Below the pieces are notes generated by a model. The model was not told where the DNA came from, searched no databases, and was given only the letters and a program-made list of their open reading frames with translations. A stretch of DNA of 26,983 nt from UBA11524 sp964383815. GTDB lineage: Bacteria; Bacillota; Clostridia; Christensenellales; Aristaeellaceae. Every line of letters starts with the position of its first letter. Positions within the stretch are counted from its first letter, which is position 1. This document shows, one piece after another, positions 14,366 to 22,810 of the stretch. The DNA is taken from the NCBI GenBank assembly GCA_964383815.1, contig CAYLIC010000033.1:1-26983 (forward strand), given 5' to 3'. Made by a program: the position numbers and the translations under genes.

Positions 14366-16803
14366 ATGAAAAAGAAACTTCTCGCCGCAGTGGCGCTTGC
14401 ATTGTTACTTGTGGCGCTTTGCATTTGCAGTGCTTTGGCAGATCCGGCATGGGTGAAGGAGCCTTGCCCGGGCGATGCCAACGGTATCCACAATATCGAC
14501 ACCTGGCTGAAAAAACCTGCCACCTGCACGGAGGACGGCTATTATACCCGCACCTGTATGCGGTGTGGGCAGGTTTGGCAGGAAGTTTTGGGCCCCGATC
14601 CCGCCAAGGGTCACAACATGGTGGACAACAGCACTGCTGCCACCTGCACCGCTGAAGGCTGGAGCGGCAAGAAGTGCTCCGTCTGCGGCGCAACGGAAGG
14701 TNNNNNNNNNNNNNNNNNNNNNNNNNNNNNNNNNNNNNNNNNNNNNNNNNNNNNNNNNNNNNNNNNNNNNNNNNNNNNNNNNNNNNNNNNNNNNNNNNNN
14801 NCACCGCTGAAGGCTGGAGCGGCAAGAAGTGCTCCGTCTGCGGCGCAACGGAAGGTCAGACCATTGCCGCCAAGGGTCACAGCATGGTGGACAACAGCAC
14901 CGCTGCCACCTGCACCGCTGAAGGCTGGAGCGGCAAGAAGTGCTCCGTCTGCGGCGCAACGGAAGGTGCAGTTGTGCCCGCCAAGGGTCACACCATGGTG
15001 GACAACAGCACCGCTGCCACCTGCACCAAAGACGGCTGGAGCGGCAAGAAGTGCTCCGTCTGCGGCGCAACGGAAGGTGCAGTTGTGCCCGCCAAGGGTC
15101 ACACCATGGTGGACAACAGCACCGCTGCCACCTGCACCAAAGACGGCTGGAGCGGCAAGAAGTGCTCCGTCTGCGGCGTGACGGAAGGTCAGGCTGTTGC
15201 CGCCAAGGGTCACAGCATGGTGGACAACAGCACTGCTGCCACCTGCACCAAAGACGGCTGGAGCGGCAAGAAGTGCTCCGTCTGCAGCGCAACGGAAGGT
15301 GCAGTTGTGCCCGCCAAGGGTCACACCATGGTGGACAACAGCACCGCTGCCACCTGCACCAAAGACGGCTGGAGCGGCACTAAATGCACCGTCTGCGGCG
15401 CGGAGGAAGGCGCAGTTGCTCCCGCCACGGGTCACATCTACGGCAAATGGGATACCATCCGTAAGGCCACCGACACTGAAAACGGCATGATGATGCGCGT
15501 TTGCAGCGTCTGCAAGCACGAGGATTACAACACCATCTACGCCAAGAACCCCAATGGCGGCGACAAGGGCGACACCAAGCCCGAACTGCAGCCCGGCGAC
15601 ATCATCGACAACAACGGCGACAAGATTGGTCATGTTGATGAGGATCGCAACATTCTGGACAACAATGGCAACAAGGTTGGCTACATTGACGATGATGGCA
15701 ACATCTTCGACAAGGATGGCAACAAGATTGGCACTGCCGACACCAATGGCAACCTGTTCGACACCGATGGCAACAAGGGCGGCAACGTGATTGGCGGCCT
15801 TGACCTGCCCGGCAGCGCCGAGCTGCAGCCCGGCGACATCATCGACAACAACGGCAACAAGATTGGTCATGTTGATGAGGATCGCAACATTCTGGACAAC
15901 AATGGCAACAAGGTTGGCTACATTGACGATGATGGCAACATCTTCGACAAGGATGGCAACAAGATTGGCACTGCCGACACCAATGGCAACCTGTTCGACA
16001 CCGATGGCAACAAGGGCGGCAACGTGATTGGCGGCCTTGACCTGCCCGGCCTGGGCAAGCTGATTCCCGGCGACCCGAACTTCAGCCTGAAGGACTACCT
16101 GGACTGGTATTACAAGCATGTGGACGGCGGCGACCAGATTCGCCCCACCATTGACGATAGCAAGTGTGTGATCGGCCAGGTGATTACCCCCGACGGCCTG
16201 GACAAGAGCCTGCTTATCCGCGGCGCGGAGGACTTCGCCATCTGCCCCGTTTGCAACTATCCCATGAGCCAGTGGATTGCCCTGGGCAATGGGCAGCATG
16301 TGCGCTACTGCACCAATGAGGCCTGCAACCACTCCGAGCAGGGCGAGTGCCCCTATTTCTACATCACCGTGGACGATGCAGAGTATCATATTTGCCCCGT
16401 GTGCGGCGACTTCAAGGCCGACAACATCTTCGACCCTGTTGACGATGTGATGGTGGGCATCTCCAGGCGGTTCAACAGCCTCTACATCCGGGACAAGAAC
16501 GAACCCTTCGGCCCGGAGGCCCATGTGGTGAAGCACTATCAGAACGAGGCCGTGACCATTGTGTACGCCTTCACCGCCGCGCAGTTTGCCAACGACCAGC
16601 TGCAGCCCTGGACAGATAGCCTGTCCCTGTTCATCCCCCAGAAGGAGATTGACGCCCTGGGAGCCGAAAGCCTGGACGGCCTGAAGCTGGTGCAGATGAA
16701 CCGCGAAGGCCAGTTTGAGGAGACATACGCCATGACCTATGAAACGTTCATGGCCCTCAACGCCGACCAGGACACCCTGTTCCTGCTGGTGAAGCCCCAG
16801 TAA
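14366..16803 (+). CDS. Secreted repeat protein with CCCH zinc-ribbon-like and DNGNK repeats (assembly gap inside)
   Basis: Signal peptide MKKKLLAAVALALLLVALC...ALA, start after AAAGGAGC. After a divergent first unit, 37-residue repeats follow, each with C-x9-C-x2-C-x12-H (C in ATC, KKCSVC, and H in AKGH), a pattern seen in surface proteins of gut Firmicutes and compatible with one zinc per repeat. A 100-N gap interrupts them and breaks the frame on paper (frame before and after differ by the placeholder length). Next come two 79-residue copies of a D-x-x-G-N-K-[IV]-G repeat (15586-16050), then a unique C-terminal domain of about 245 residues with CPVC, YCTNEAC and CPVC pairs. No LPXTG, no C-terminal membrane helix or SLH domain: probably secreted. 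Function unknown. Followed by a strong terminator. Confidence 0.8.
14647..15467 (+). repeat. 111-bp tandem repeat array (37-residue CCCH units)
   Basis: Unit starts at 14647 (cut by the gap), 14802, 14913, 15024, 15135, 15246 and 15357; the last is divergent. Spacing after the gap is exactly 111 bases. Units are nearly identical in DNA and differ mainly as TAEG/TKDG and QTIAAKGHS/AVVPAKGHT variants, indicating recent copying. Confidence 0.95.
14702..14801. other. Assembly gap, 100 N
   Basis: Exactly 100 N inside the 111-bp repeat array: a scaffold placeholder where reads could not resolve the repeats. Repeat phase implies a true length of 111k-55 bases (56, 167, 278 ...), not 100. Confidence 0.98.
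15586..16050 (+). repeat. 237-bp tandem duplication encoding D-x-x-G-N-K repeats
   Basis: Copies 15586-15813 and 15823-16050 are 228 bases long with one visible mismatch (GGCGAC against GGCAAC), offset 237 bases. Each encodes about four 16-17-residue subunits such as NILDNNGNKVGYIDDDG; the D-x-[DN]-G-N pattern recalls calcium-binding loops, not proven. Confidence 0.95.
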
Positions 16804-16818
16804 TCCCCATACATTCCG

Positions 16819-16849
16819 CGCTCCGCCGGTTGCGGCGGAGCGTTTTTTT
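16819..16849 (+). terminator. Rho-independent terminator after the repeat protein
   Basis: Perfect 9-bp stem CGCTCCGCC/GGCGGAGCG (16819-16827 with 16834-16842) followed by seven T. Confidence 0.95.
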
Positions 16850-16956
16850 CGTGTATGCCGAGGGTGAGGTGCTTCAAAATGTCTGTGGATGAACTCACGG
16901 ACAAGACGCATCATCCGTGCCTGCTGGTGGCGGATTGTACGAAATGTGTTCACCCC

Positions 16957-16985
16957 TTGCAACAGGCGGTCATTCCCTTTATAAT
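16957..16985 (+). promoter_or_regulatory. Promoter of glyA
   Basis: -35 TTGCAA (16957-16962) and perfect -10 TATAAT (16980-16985), spacer 17. Leader of about 25 bases, too short for a riboswitch. Confidence 0.9.
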
Positions 16986-17017
16986 GAAGGCATGACGATT
17001 GAACGGAGGGGTATTGC

Positions 17018-18253
17018 ATGGAAATGGAAACCATCCGCCTGGCTGACCCGGAAATCGCCCAGGCCATTGATATGGAGCTGGAGCGCCAGCGCAGCCACAT
17101 TGAGCTGATTGCCTCGGAGAATTTCGTTTCCCCGGCGGTGATGGCAGCCATGGGCACCTGCCTGACCAACAAGTATGCCGAGGGTTACCCGGGCAAGCGC
17201 TACTACGGCGGCTGCGAGTGCGTGGACGTGGTGGAAAACCTGGCCCGGGACCGGGCCTGCCAGCTCTTCGGCGCCGAGCATGCCAACGTGCAGCCCCACT
17301 CCGGCGCCCAGGCCAACATGGCGGTGTATTTCGCCATGCTCCAGCCCGGCGACACCGTGATGGGCATGAACCTGTCCCACGGCGGTCACCTGACCCACGG
17401 CAGCCCGGTGAACATGAGCGGCAAATATTTCAACTTCGTCCCCTATGGGGTGGACAGCGAAACCGAAACCATCAACTACGATACCGTGCGGCAGATTGCC
17501 CTGGAGTGCAAGCCCAGGATGATTGTGGCAGGCGCCTCCGCCTATCCCCGGGTGATTGACTTTGCCGCCCTGCGCGCCATTGCGGATGAGGTTGGTGCCC
17601 TGCTGATGGTGGACATGGCACACATTGCAGGCCTGGTAGCAGCAGGCGAACATCCCAGCCCTGTGCCCTATGCAGACTTTGTTACCACCACCACCCACAA
17701 AACCCTGCGCGGCCCCCGGGGCGGTATGATCCTCTGCCGGGAGCAGTACGCCAAGGCCATTGACAAAGCCATTTTCCCCGGCACCCAGGGCGGCCCGCTG
17801 GAGCACATCATCGCCGCCAAGGCCGTTTGCTTTGGCGAGGCGCTGAAGCCGGAGTTCAAGGCCTACCAGCACCAAATCATCCTCAACGCCAAGGCCCTGG
17901 AAAACGCCTTCCGCAAGGAGGGTATCCGCATGGTGTCCGGCGGCACGGACAACCACCTGATTCTGCTGGACTTCACCGGCACGGACATGACCGGCAAGCT
18001 GCTGGAAACCCTGCTGGAGGATGCCAACATCACCGTGAACAAGAACACCGTGCCCAACGAAACCCGCTCGCCCTTTGTCACCAGCGGTGTTCGGGTGGGC
18101 ACGCCCGCCATCACCAGCCGCGGGCTGAAGGAGCAGGACATGGAGAAGGTTGCCGCCTGGATTGCCCGGGTGGTGCGGGAAGGCGAAGCCGCCGTGCCCG
18201 CCGTGAAGGCCGAGGTGGAAGCCTTTATGAAGAGCTTCCCCCTGTACGCCTGA
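17018..18253 (+). CDS. glyA: Serine hydroxymethyltransferase
   Basis: 411 residues, the normal length. PLP enzyme that interconverts serine and glycine with tetrahydrofolate, supplying one-carbon units; cytosolic homodimer or tetramer. Seen: IELIASENFVS, NKYAEGYPGKRYYGGCE, HSGAQANMAVY, LSHGGHLTHG, VDMAHIAGLVA and the PLP-lysine motif TTTTHKTLRGPRGG with K228. C-terminal ETRSPFVTSGVRVGTPA is intact. Start at 17018 has CGGAGGGGTATTGC before it. Monocistronic: own promoter and a terminator shared with the convergent GH94 gene. Confidence 0.98.
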   Translation: MEMETIRLADPEIAQAIDMELERQRSHIELIASENFVSPAVMAAMGTCLTNKYAEGYPGKRYYGGCECVDVVENLARDRACQLFGAEHANVQPHSGAQANMAVYFAMLQPGDTVMGMNLSHGGHLTHGSPVNMSGKYFNFVPYGVDSETETINYDTVRQIALECKPRMIVAGASAYPRVIDFAALRAIADEVGALLMVDMAHIAGLVAAGEHPSPVPYADFVTTTTHKTLRGPRGGMILCREQYAKAIDKAIFPGTQGGPLEHIIAAKAVCFGEALKPEFKAYQHQIILNAKALENAFRKEGIRMVSGGTDNHLILLDFTGTDMTGKLLETLLEDANITVNKNTVPNETRSPFVTSGVRVGTPAITSRGLKEQDMEKVAAWIARVVREGEAAVPAVKAEVEAFMKSFPLYA

Positions 18254-18271
18254 TTTTCCCCCGTATAGCAA

Positions 18272-18313
18272 AGGCCTCCGCACGCCATGAACGCGCGGAG
18301 GCCTCTTTGTTTT
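18272..18313 (+). terminator. Terminator between glyA and cellobiose phosphorylase
   Basis: Stem AGGCCTCCGC/GCGGAGGCCT (18272-18281 with 18295-18304), 13-base loop, then CTTTGTTTT. The tail on the minus strand (TTGCTATA) is weaker, but the hairpin may serve both convergent genes. Confidence 0.85.
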
Positions 18314-18317
18314 GCGA

Positions 18318-20762
18318 TTATCCCAGGGTCACCTGCACCTGGTGGGTCTTGCCATCGGCAAAGACGGGCAGCACATTGCCTTCAATGGCCTTGCCATCCA
18401 CGGTCACGGCCTTCACGCCGCGGCACACATGGGCAGCATTGTCAATGGTGATGTCGTAGGTTGCGCCACGGAAGCGGCGGCTGACCTTGTAGCCATTCCA
18501 GGTATGGGGGATGCAGGGATCCACCTTCAGGCCTTCCCAGTCAGGCTTGATGCCCAGAATGTAGTTGCTGATCACATAGAAGTTCCAGGCGGCGGTGCCG
18601 GTGAGCCAGCTGTTCTTGGCCTGGCCGAAGTTCTTCGCATCCTTGCCGGCAATCATCTGGCTGTAAACGTAAGGCTCCATCTTGTGCTTGTCACTGATGT
18701 CCTCGCGATAGGCGGGAGCAATCTTGCTGTACAGCTTGAAGGCCCGGTCGCCATGGCCCACCACGGTTTCAGCCGCGATAATCCAGGGATTGTTGTGGCA
18801 GAAGATGCCGGCATTCTCCTTGTATCCCGGAGGATAGGAGGACACCTCGCCCAGCTCCACATGATACTCCTTGTAGCCGGGCTGCAGCAGCACAATGCCG
18901 TGCTCGGTTTCCAGCCACTTTTCAACGGATTCCAGCGCCTTTTCCGCCTTGCCGTCCTCAACGCCCACGCCAGCCATCACGCAGTAGCCCTGGCTCTCGA
19001 TATAAATCTTGCCGTCCTCGCACTCCTTGGAGCCAACCTTCTTGCCAAAGGCATCGTAGGCCCGCAGGAACCACTCGCCGTCCCAGCCATGGGTCAGAAT
19101 GGCATCGTTCATGGCGTCGATTTCCTTCTGGCAGGCATCAGCCTTGGCATTCTCGCCACGGCGGCGCAGGATAGCCACCAGTTCGGGGCCAATGGACACG
19201 AACATGCCAGCAATCAGCACGGATTCCGCCACACGGTCGTCAGGTGCATTGGGGTTGGAGAAGGTCTGGAAGGATTCGCCCGGCGCATCGGAGAAGCAGT
19301 TCAGGTTCAGGCAGTCATTCCAGTCAGCGCGGCCAATCAGGGGCAGGCCATGGGGGCCCTTGTTGTTCACCACATGATAGAAGCTGTTCTCCAGGTGCTC
19401 CAGCAGGGTGCCGCAATCATCGGGGTTGCAGTCGTAGGGCGTAGCCTCGTCCAGGATGGCAAAGTCGCCGCTTTCCTTGATGTAGGCTGCGGTGCCTGCA
19501 ATCAGCCACAGGGGGTCATCGTTGAAGCCGCCGCCAATGTCGTTGTTGCCCTTCTTGGTCAGGGGCTGATACTGGTGGTAGCAGCCGCCATCGCGGAACT
19601 GGGTGGCAGCAATGTCCAGGATGCGCTCACGGGCACGCTCGGGAATCTGGTGGACAAAGCCCAGAAGGTCCTGAGAGGAATCGCGGAAGCCCATGCCGCG
19701 GCCCACGCCGCTTTCAAACATGGAAGTGGAACGGCTCATGTTGAAGGTCACCATGCACTGGTAGGGGTTCCAGATGTTCACCATGCGGCCCAGCTTCTCA
19801 TCATCGGTGGTGAGGGTATAGGCGGACAGCAGGTTGTCCCAGTGAGCCTTCAGGGCATTGAAGGCAGCGTCGATCTGCTCATCGGTGGTCAGCGCGGCAA
19901 TCATTTCCCTGGCAGGCGCCTTGTTGATGATGCCGGGCGCCGCAAACTTCTCCGCCACGGGCACTTCCACATAGCCCAGGACGAAGTTGTACTTGCGGCT
20001 CTCGCCAGCCTCCAGGTGCACCTTCACCTGGTGGGCCGCCATGGGCTGCCAGCCAGAGGCCATGGAGTTGCCCATCTTGCCGGTCATCACAGCCTGGGGC
20101 GCCTCAAAGCCGTTGTACAGGCCCAGGAAGGTTTCCATGTCGGTATCGAAGCCATCAATGGGGGCATTGACGGTGTAGAAGGCGTAGTGGTTGCGGCGCT
20201 CACGGTACTCGGTCTTGTGGTAAATGACACCGTCCTCCACCTCAACCTCGCCAGTGGAGAAGTTGCGCTGGAAGTTCAGCATATCGTCGGAGGCATCCCA
20301 CAGGCAGAACTCCACAAAGGAGGTCAAAATCACATCCTTGGGAGCATCGGCCTCGTTGGTCAGGGTGATCTGATGCACCTCGGCATTCACGCCCAGGGGC
20401 ACAAAGGACAGCTGGCTGGCGCACAGGCCGTTCTTCTTGCCGGTGATGATGGTGTACCCCATGCCATGGCGGCAGGTATAGCTGTCCAGCTCAGTTTTGA
20501 CAGGCTTCCAGCCGGGGTTCCACACGGTGCCGTTATCGTTGATGTAGAAATAGCGGCCGCCGTTGTCCACGGGCATGTTGTTGTAGCGGTAGCGGGTCAC
20601 CCGGCGCAGGCGGGCATCCCGGTAGAAGCAGTAGCCGCCAGCCGTGTTGCTGATGATGCCAAAGAAATTTTCGCATCCCAGGTAGTTAATCCAGGGGTAG
20701 GGGGTTTTGGGCGTTTCAATGACATATTCGCGGGCTTTGTCGTCGAAATGTCCGTACTTCAT
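18318..20762 (-). CDS. cbp: Cellobiose phosphorylase, GH94
   Basis: 814 residues; splits cellobiose with phosphate into glucose 1-phosphate and glucose in the cytosol, saving ATP. The sequence follows the Clostridium thermocellum enzyme closely throughout: REYVIETPKTPYPWINYLG at the start, GGYCFYRDARLRRVTRYRYN, ESGVGRGMGFRDSSQDLLGF, YHQYQPLTKKGN, the GRADWNDCLN motif near residue 480 with the catalytic aspartate, and YPPGYKENAGIFCHNN (phosphate region). No signal peptide, so an importer for cellobiose is needed; none is in the window. Start at 20762 follows ATGGAGGGATACGCC; the much longer open frame upstream crosses the promoter and is rejected. Likely regulated at a palindrome overlapping the -35 box. 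Confidence 0.95.
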   Translation of the reverse strand: MKYGHFDDKAREYVIETPKTPYPWINYLGCENFFGIISNTAGGYCFYRDARLRRVTRYRYNNMPVDNGGRYFYINDNGTVWNPGWKPVKTELDSYTCRHGMGYTIITGKKNGLCASQLSFVPLGVNAEVHQITLTNEADAPKDVILTSFVEFCLWDASDDMLNFQRNFSTGEVEVEDGVIYHKTEYRERRNHYAFYTVNAPIDGFDTDMETFLGLYNGFEAPQAVMTGKMGNSMASGWQPMAAHQVKVHLEAGESRKYNFVLGYVEVPVAEKFAAPGIINKAPAREMIAALTTDEQIDAAFNALKAHWDNLLSAYTLTTDDEKLGRMVNIWNPYQCMVTFNMSRSTSMFESGVGRGMGFRDSSQDLLGFVHQIPERARERILDIAATQFRDGGCYHQYQPLTKKGNNDIGGGFNDDPLWLIAGTAAYIKESGDFAILDEATPYDCNPDDCGTLLEHLENSFYHVVNNKGPHGLPLIGRADWNDCLNLNCFSDAPGESFQTFSNPNAPDDRVAESVLIAGMFVSIGPELVAILRRRGENAKADACQKEIDAMNDAILTHGWDGEWFLRAYDAFGKKVGSKECEDGKIYIESQGYCVMAGVGVEDGKAEKALESVEKWLETEHGIVLLQPGYKEYHVELGEVSSYPPGYKENAGIFCHNNPWIIAAETVVGHGDRAFKLYSKIAPAYREDISDKHKMEPYVYSQMIAGKDAKNFGQAKNSWLTGTAAWNFYVISNYILGIKPDWEGLKVDPCIPHTWNGYKVSRRFRGATYDITIDNAAHVCRGVKAVTVDGKAIEGNVLPVFADGKTHQVQVTLG

Positions 20763-20816
20763 GGCGTATCCCTCCATCCGTATGCGAGAACGCAACGGTT
20801 CTTTTTTTCTGGTAAA

Positions 20817-20856
20817 AGTATACCACATTCCTCTGAACAACGCAAACGGTTTCGCG
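20817..20856 (-). promoter_or_regulatory. Promoter and putative LacI-type operator of cellobiose phosphorylase
   Basis: -35 TTGCGT (20840-20845) and -10 TATACT (20817-20822), spacer 17. Overlapping and upstream of the -35 is CGCAAACGGTTTCGCG (20841-20856) with the odd palindrome AAAC-G-GTTT, like sites of LacI/CcpA-family regulators. Repressor binding there would block the promoter; this is inference. Confidence 0.6.
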
Positions 20857-20900
20857 GCTTTCGGTGAAATTTCTTGTGCATGCCGCCATGTCCCTGCCCA

Positions 20901-20923
20901 AAAGCCTTGAAATGCAAGGCTTT
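20901..20923. promoter_or_regulatory. Perfect 9-bp inverted repeat between divergent promoters
   Basis: AAAGCCTTG-aaatg-CAAGGCTTT. It lies in the 307-bp gap between cellobiose phosphorylase and the 97-residue gene, about 55 bp from the GH94 -35 and 70 bp from the rightward promoter. Operator or small hairpin; the rest of the gap (20857-20995) shows nothing else. Confidence 0.4.
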
Positions 20924-20995
20924 CAGCGCTCCGCCCGCACCATGTCTTATCTGGTAAGCGAAACCTGGTTTTCGCTGCCCGGGGTGCTTTTCCTC

Positions 20996-21024
20996 TTGCA
21001 TATGGCGGCGTTTCGTGGCATAAT
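20996..21024 (+). promoter_or_regulatory. Promoter of the 97-residue gene and dipeptidase
   Basis: -35 TTGCAT (20996-21001) and -10 CATAAT (21019-21024), spacer 17. Confidence 0.65.
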
Positions 21025-21069
21025 GACCACAGCGGCCTGCCGCAAGTATATGATAATGAGGTGGAAACC

Positions 21070-21363
21070 GTGGCAACTGCCCTTTGGGTGCGCACCATCC
21101 GCCACCACCGCATGGACAAGCAGCTCACCGAGCCGTGCCTGCGGGAGGATCCCCAGGAGGCCCTGGCGGAGGCCTGCCACAAGCTGGACATTTCCCGTCC
21201 CCTGTGGCTGGACAAAAACCAGCGGGAGTGGGAGGACTTTGGTCAGACCCGCTTCCTGCCGGATGACTTTGTGGATCATGTGGATTTTGACCGGCTGGAG
21301 ATTGAGTTCATCGACCCGGACGCGAAAAAGAAGCGCTCCACCGACCCGCGAAACGCCTTTTAA
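21070..21363 (+). CDS. Small conserved-looking protein, unknown
   Basis: 97 residues from a GTG at 21070 (ATALWVRTIRHHRMDKQ), preceded by AGGTGG; a GTG three codons earlier is possible. The protein is soluble and acidic with two parts: a basic N-terminus (RTIRHHRMDKQLTEPC) and an acidic C-terminus (DFDRLEIEFIDPDAKKKRSTDP). No family recognised. It is 21 bases before the PepV-type dipeptidase on the same strand and has its own promoter, so the two are probably co-transcribed. Confidence 0.7.
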   Translation: MATALWVRTIRHHRMDKQLTEPCLREDPQEALAEACHKLDISRPLWLDKNQREWEDFGQTRFLPDDFVDHVDFDRLEIEFIDPDAKKKRSTDPRNAF

Positions 21364-21384
21364 TGCATCAGGAGGTTTTTCCCT

Positions 21385-22749
21385 ATGGACAAGAAGATTG
21401 CCGCGCTGATTGACTCCTACAAGGATGAATTTGTTGCCACCCTGGCCCGGTGGATGGAGGTTCCCTCCGTGAAGGACACGCCCGCACCCGGCGCGCCCTT
21501 TGGCCCGGAGGTGCGCCGCATGCTGGACACCGCCATGGCTGATGCCGCCGCCCTGGGCTTTTCCCCAAAGGACTATGACGGCTACGCCTGCGACATGACC
21601 CTGGGCACCGCACCCGAGGCCATTGCCGTGCTGGGCCACCTGGACGTGGTGCCCGCCGGTGACGGCTGGCAGACGCCGCCCTTCAGCGCCGTGATTGACG
21701 GCGACAGGATCTACGGTCGCGGTTCCATGGACGACAAGGGCCCCGTGCTGGCTGCGCTGTTTGCCATGCGCGCCATCAGGGAGGCCGGTGTGCCCCTGAA
21801 GCGCTCCATCCGCCTGATTCTCGGCTGCGACGAGGAAAGCGGCTGGGAGGACATGGCCTACTACACCGCTCATGCGGACATGCCCGATGTGGGCTTCTCC
21901 CCGGATGCATCCTTCCCCATCATCAATACGGAGAAGGCCATGCTCCACGCCTTTGTCACCGCGCCGCTGGCAGAGAGCGGCCTGCAGGTGAAGCAGCTGT
22001 GGACGGGCGAGCGCCTGAACGTGATTCCCGGTGAGAGCAAGGCGCTGCTGGCTGGCGGTGAGGCGCTGGCGGAGAAAATTACCGCCTATGCCGCAAAAAC
22101 CGGCCTGCCCTACACCGCCCAGGTGACGGACGAGGGCGTGTGGGTCACCGCGGAAGGCATTCCCGGTCACTCCGCCTACCCGGAAGGCCGCCGCAACGCC
22201 ATTGGCATGATGCTCCTTTTGCTGAAGGAGCTGGGCGTGCAGGGCGCCCTGCTGACCCTGGCCAACGCCTGCGGCATGGAGAGCAACGGTGCCTCCCTGG
22301 GCTGTGCCTGTGAGGACGAGGTTTCCGGCCCGCTGACCTGCAACATGGGCATTCTCCACATTGAAAACGGGCAGGTAACCGCCTCCCTGGACATGCGGGT
22401 GCCCGTCACCGCCGATTTGGACGCCCTGGAGCAAAACGCCCGGGCGGCGCTGCCCGGCTTCACCTTCACCAGTGTGGAGCACACCGCACCCCACCATGTG
22501 CCTGCGGAGAGCGAGCTGGTCAGCCAGCTGCTGGCTGCCTACCACGAGGAAACCGGCCTGGAGGCTCATCCCATGTCCACCGGCGGCGGTACCTATGCCA
22601 AGGTGCTCAGGCAGGGTGTGGCCTTCGGCGCCACCTTCCCCGATGATGAGGACCTGGCCCACCAGGCTGGCGAGTACGCAACCATCTCCGGCCTGCTGAA
22701 GGCCGCCAGGGTTTACGCCAACGCCCTCCTGCGCCTGTGCGCTGAATAA
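21385..22749 (+). CDS. pepV: M20 family dipeptidase (PepV/Sapep-like)
   Basis: 454 residues, cytosolic di-zinc (or manganese) peptidase that splits dipeptides. Metal and catalytic residues are visible: H85 and D87 in GHLDVVPAG, D116 in GRGSMDDKGP, E150-E151 in CDEESGW, D174-region in GFSPDASFP, and the late His in FPDDEDLAHQAGEY. The lid domain lies in the middle (about 190-330) and includes EGIPGHSAYPE. PepV-type length and the STGGGTYAK motif favour PepV over other M20 peptidases. Start has AGGAGGTTTTTCCCT. Second gene after the 97-residue protein; a terminator follows. Complements the opp transporter upstream in the window by digesting imported peptides (inference). Confidence 0.93.
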   Translation: MDKKIAALIDSYKDEFVATLARWMEVPSVKDTPAPGAPFGPEVRRMLDTAMADAAALGFSPKDYDGYACDMTLGTAPEAIAVLGHLDVVPAGDGWQTPPFSAVIDGDRIYGRGSMDDKGPVLAALFAMRAIREAGVPLKRSIRLILGCDEESGWEDMAYYTAHADMPDVGFSPDASFPIINTEKAMLHAFVTAPLAESGLQVKQLWTGERLNVIPGESKALLAGGEALAEKITAYAAKTGLPYTAQVTDEGVWVTAEGIPGHSAYPEGRRNAIGMMLLLLKELGVQGALLTLANACGMESNGASLGCACEDEVSGPLTCNMGILHIENGQVTASLDMRVPVTADLDALEQNARAALPGFTFTSVEHTAPHHVPAESELVSQLLAAYHEETGLEAHPMSTGGGTYAKVLRQGVAFGATFPDDEDLAHQAGEYATISGLLKAARVYANALLRLCAE

Positions 22750-22762
22750 CTGCACACAAAAG

Positions 22763-22797
22763 CACCCCGCCTGCCATGCAGCAAGCGGGGTGTGTTT
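22763..22797 (+). terminator. Bidirectional terminator between pepV and the FxLYD-like gene
   Basis: Stem CACCCCGC/GCGGGGTG (22763-22770 with 22785-22792), 14-base loop, then a T-rich tail (TGTTTTTG) on plus; on minus the tail is CTTTTGTG. Confidence 0.85.
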
Positions 22798-22810
22798 TTG
22801 TATTCAGGTG

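Noticed and set aside
14366..14801. Frameshift or pseudogene in the repeat protein
   Set aside because: The frame change coincides exactly with a 100-N placeholder; repeats before and after are in phase if the gap is 111k-55 bases.
14647..15467. CRISPR-like direct repeats
   Set aside because: Repeats are contiguous 111-bp coding units, with no unique spacers and a clear protein frame.
16850..17017. Riboswitch upstream of glyA (the CACGGA...TCCGTG inverted repeat at 16896-16919)
   Set aside because: The inverted repeat lies upstream of the -35 box, and the leader after the -10 is only about 25 bases.
14611..17172. 853-codon open frame opposite the repeat protein and start of glyA
   Set aside because: Shadow of the repeats; crosses the terminator, the glyA promoter and the N gap.
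20787..20809. Small terminator AGAAC-gcaacg-GTTCT followed by T-run on the plus strand
   Set aside because: Stem of only five pairs, and no plus-strand gene ends here; it lies in the leader of cellobiose phosphorylase.
18312..20867. 851-codon open frame opposite cellobiose phosphorylase
   Set aside because: Antisense shadow; the minus strand aligns along its whole length with GH94 enzymes.
20947..22755. 602-codon open frame opposite the M20 dipeptidase
   Set aside because: Antisense shadow; the plus strand shows all metal ligands of M20.
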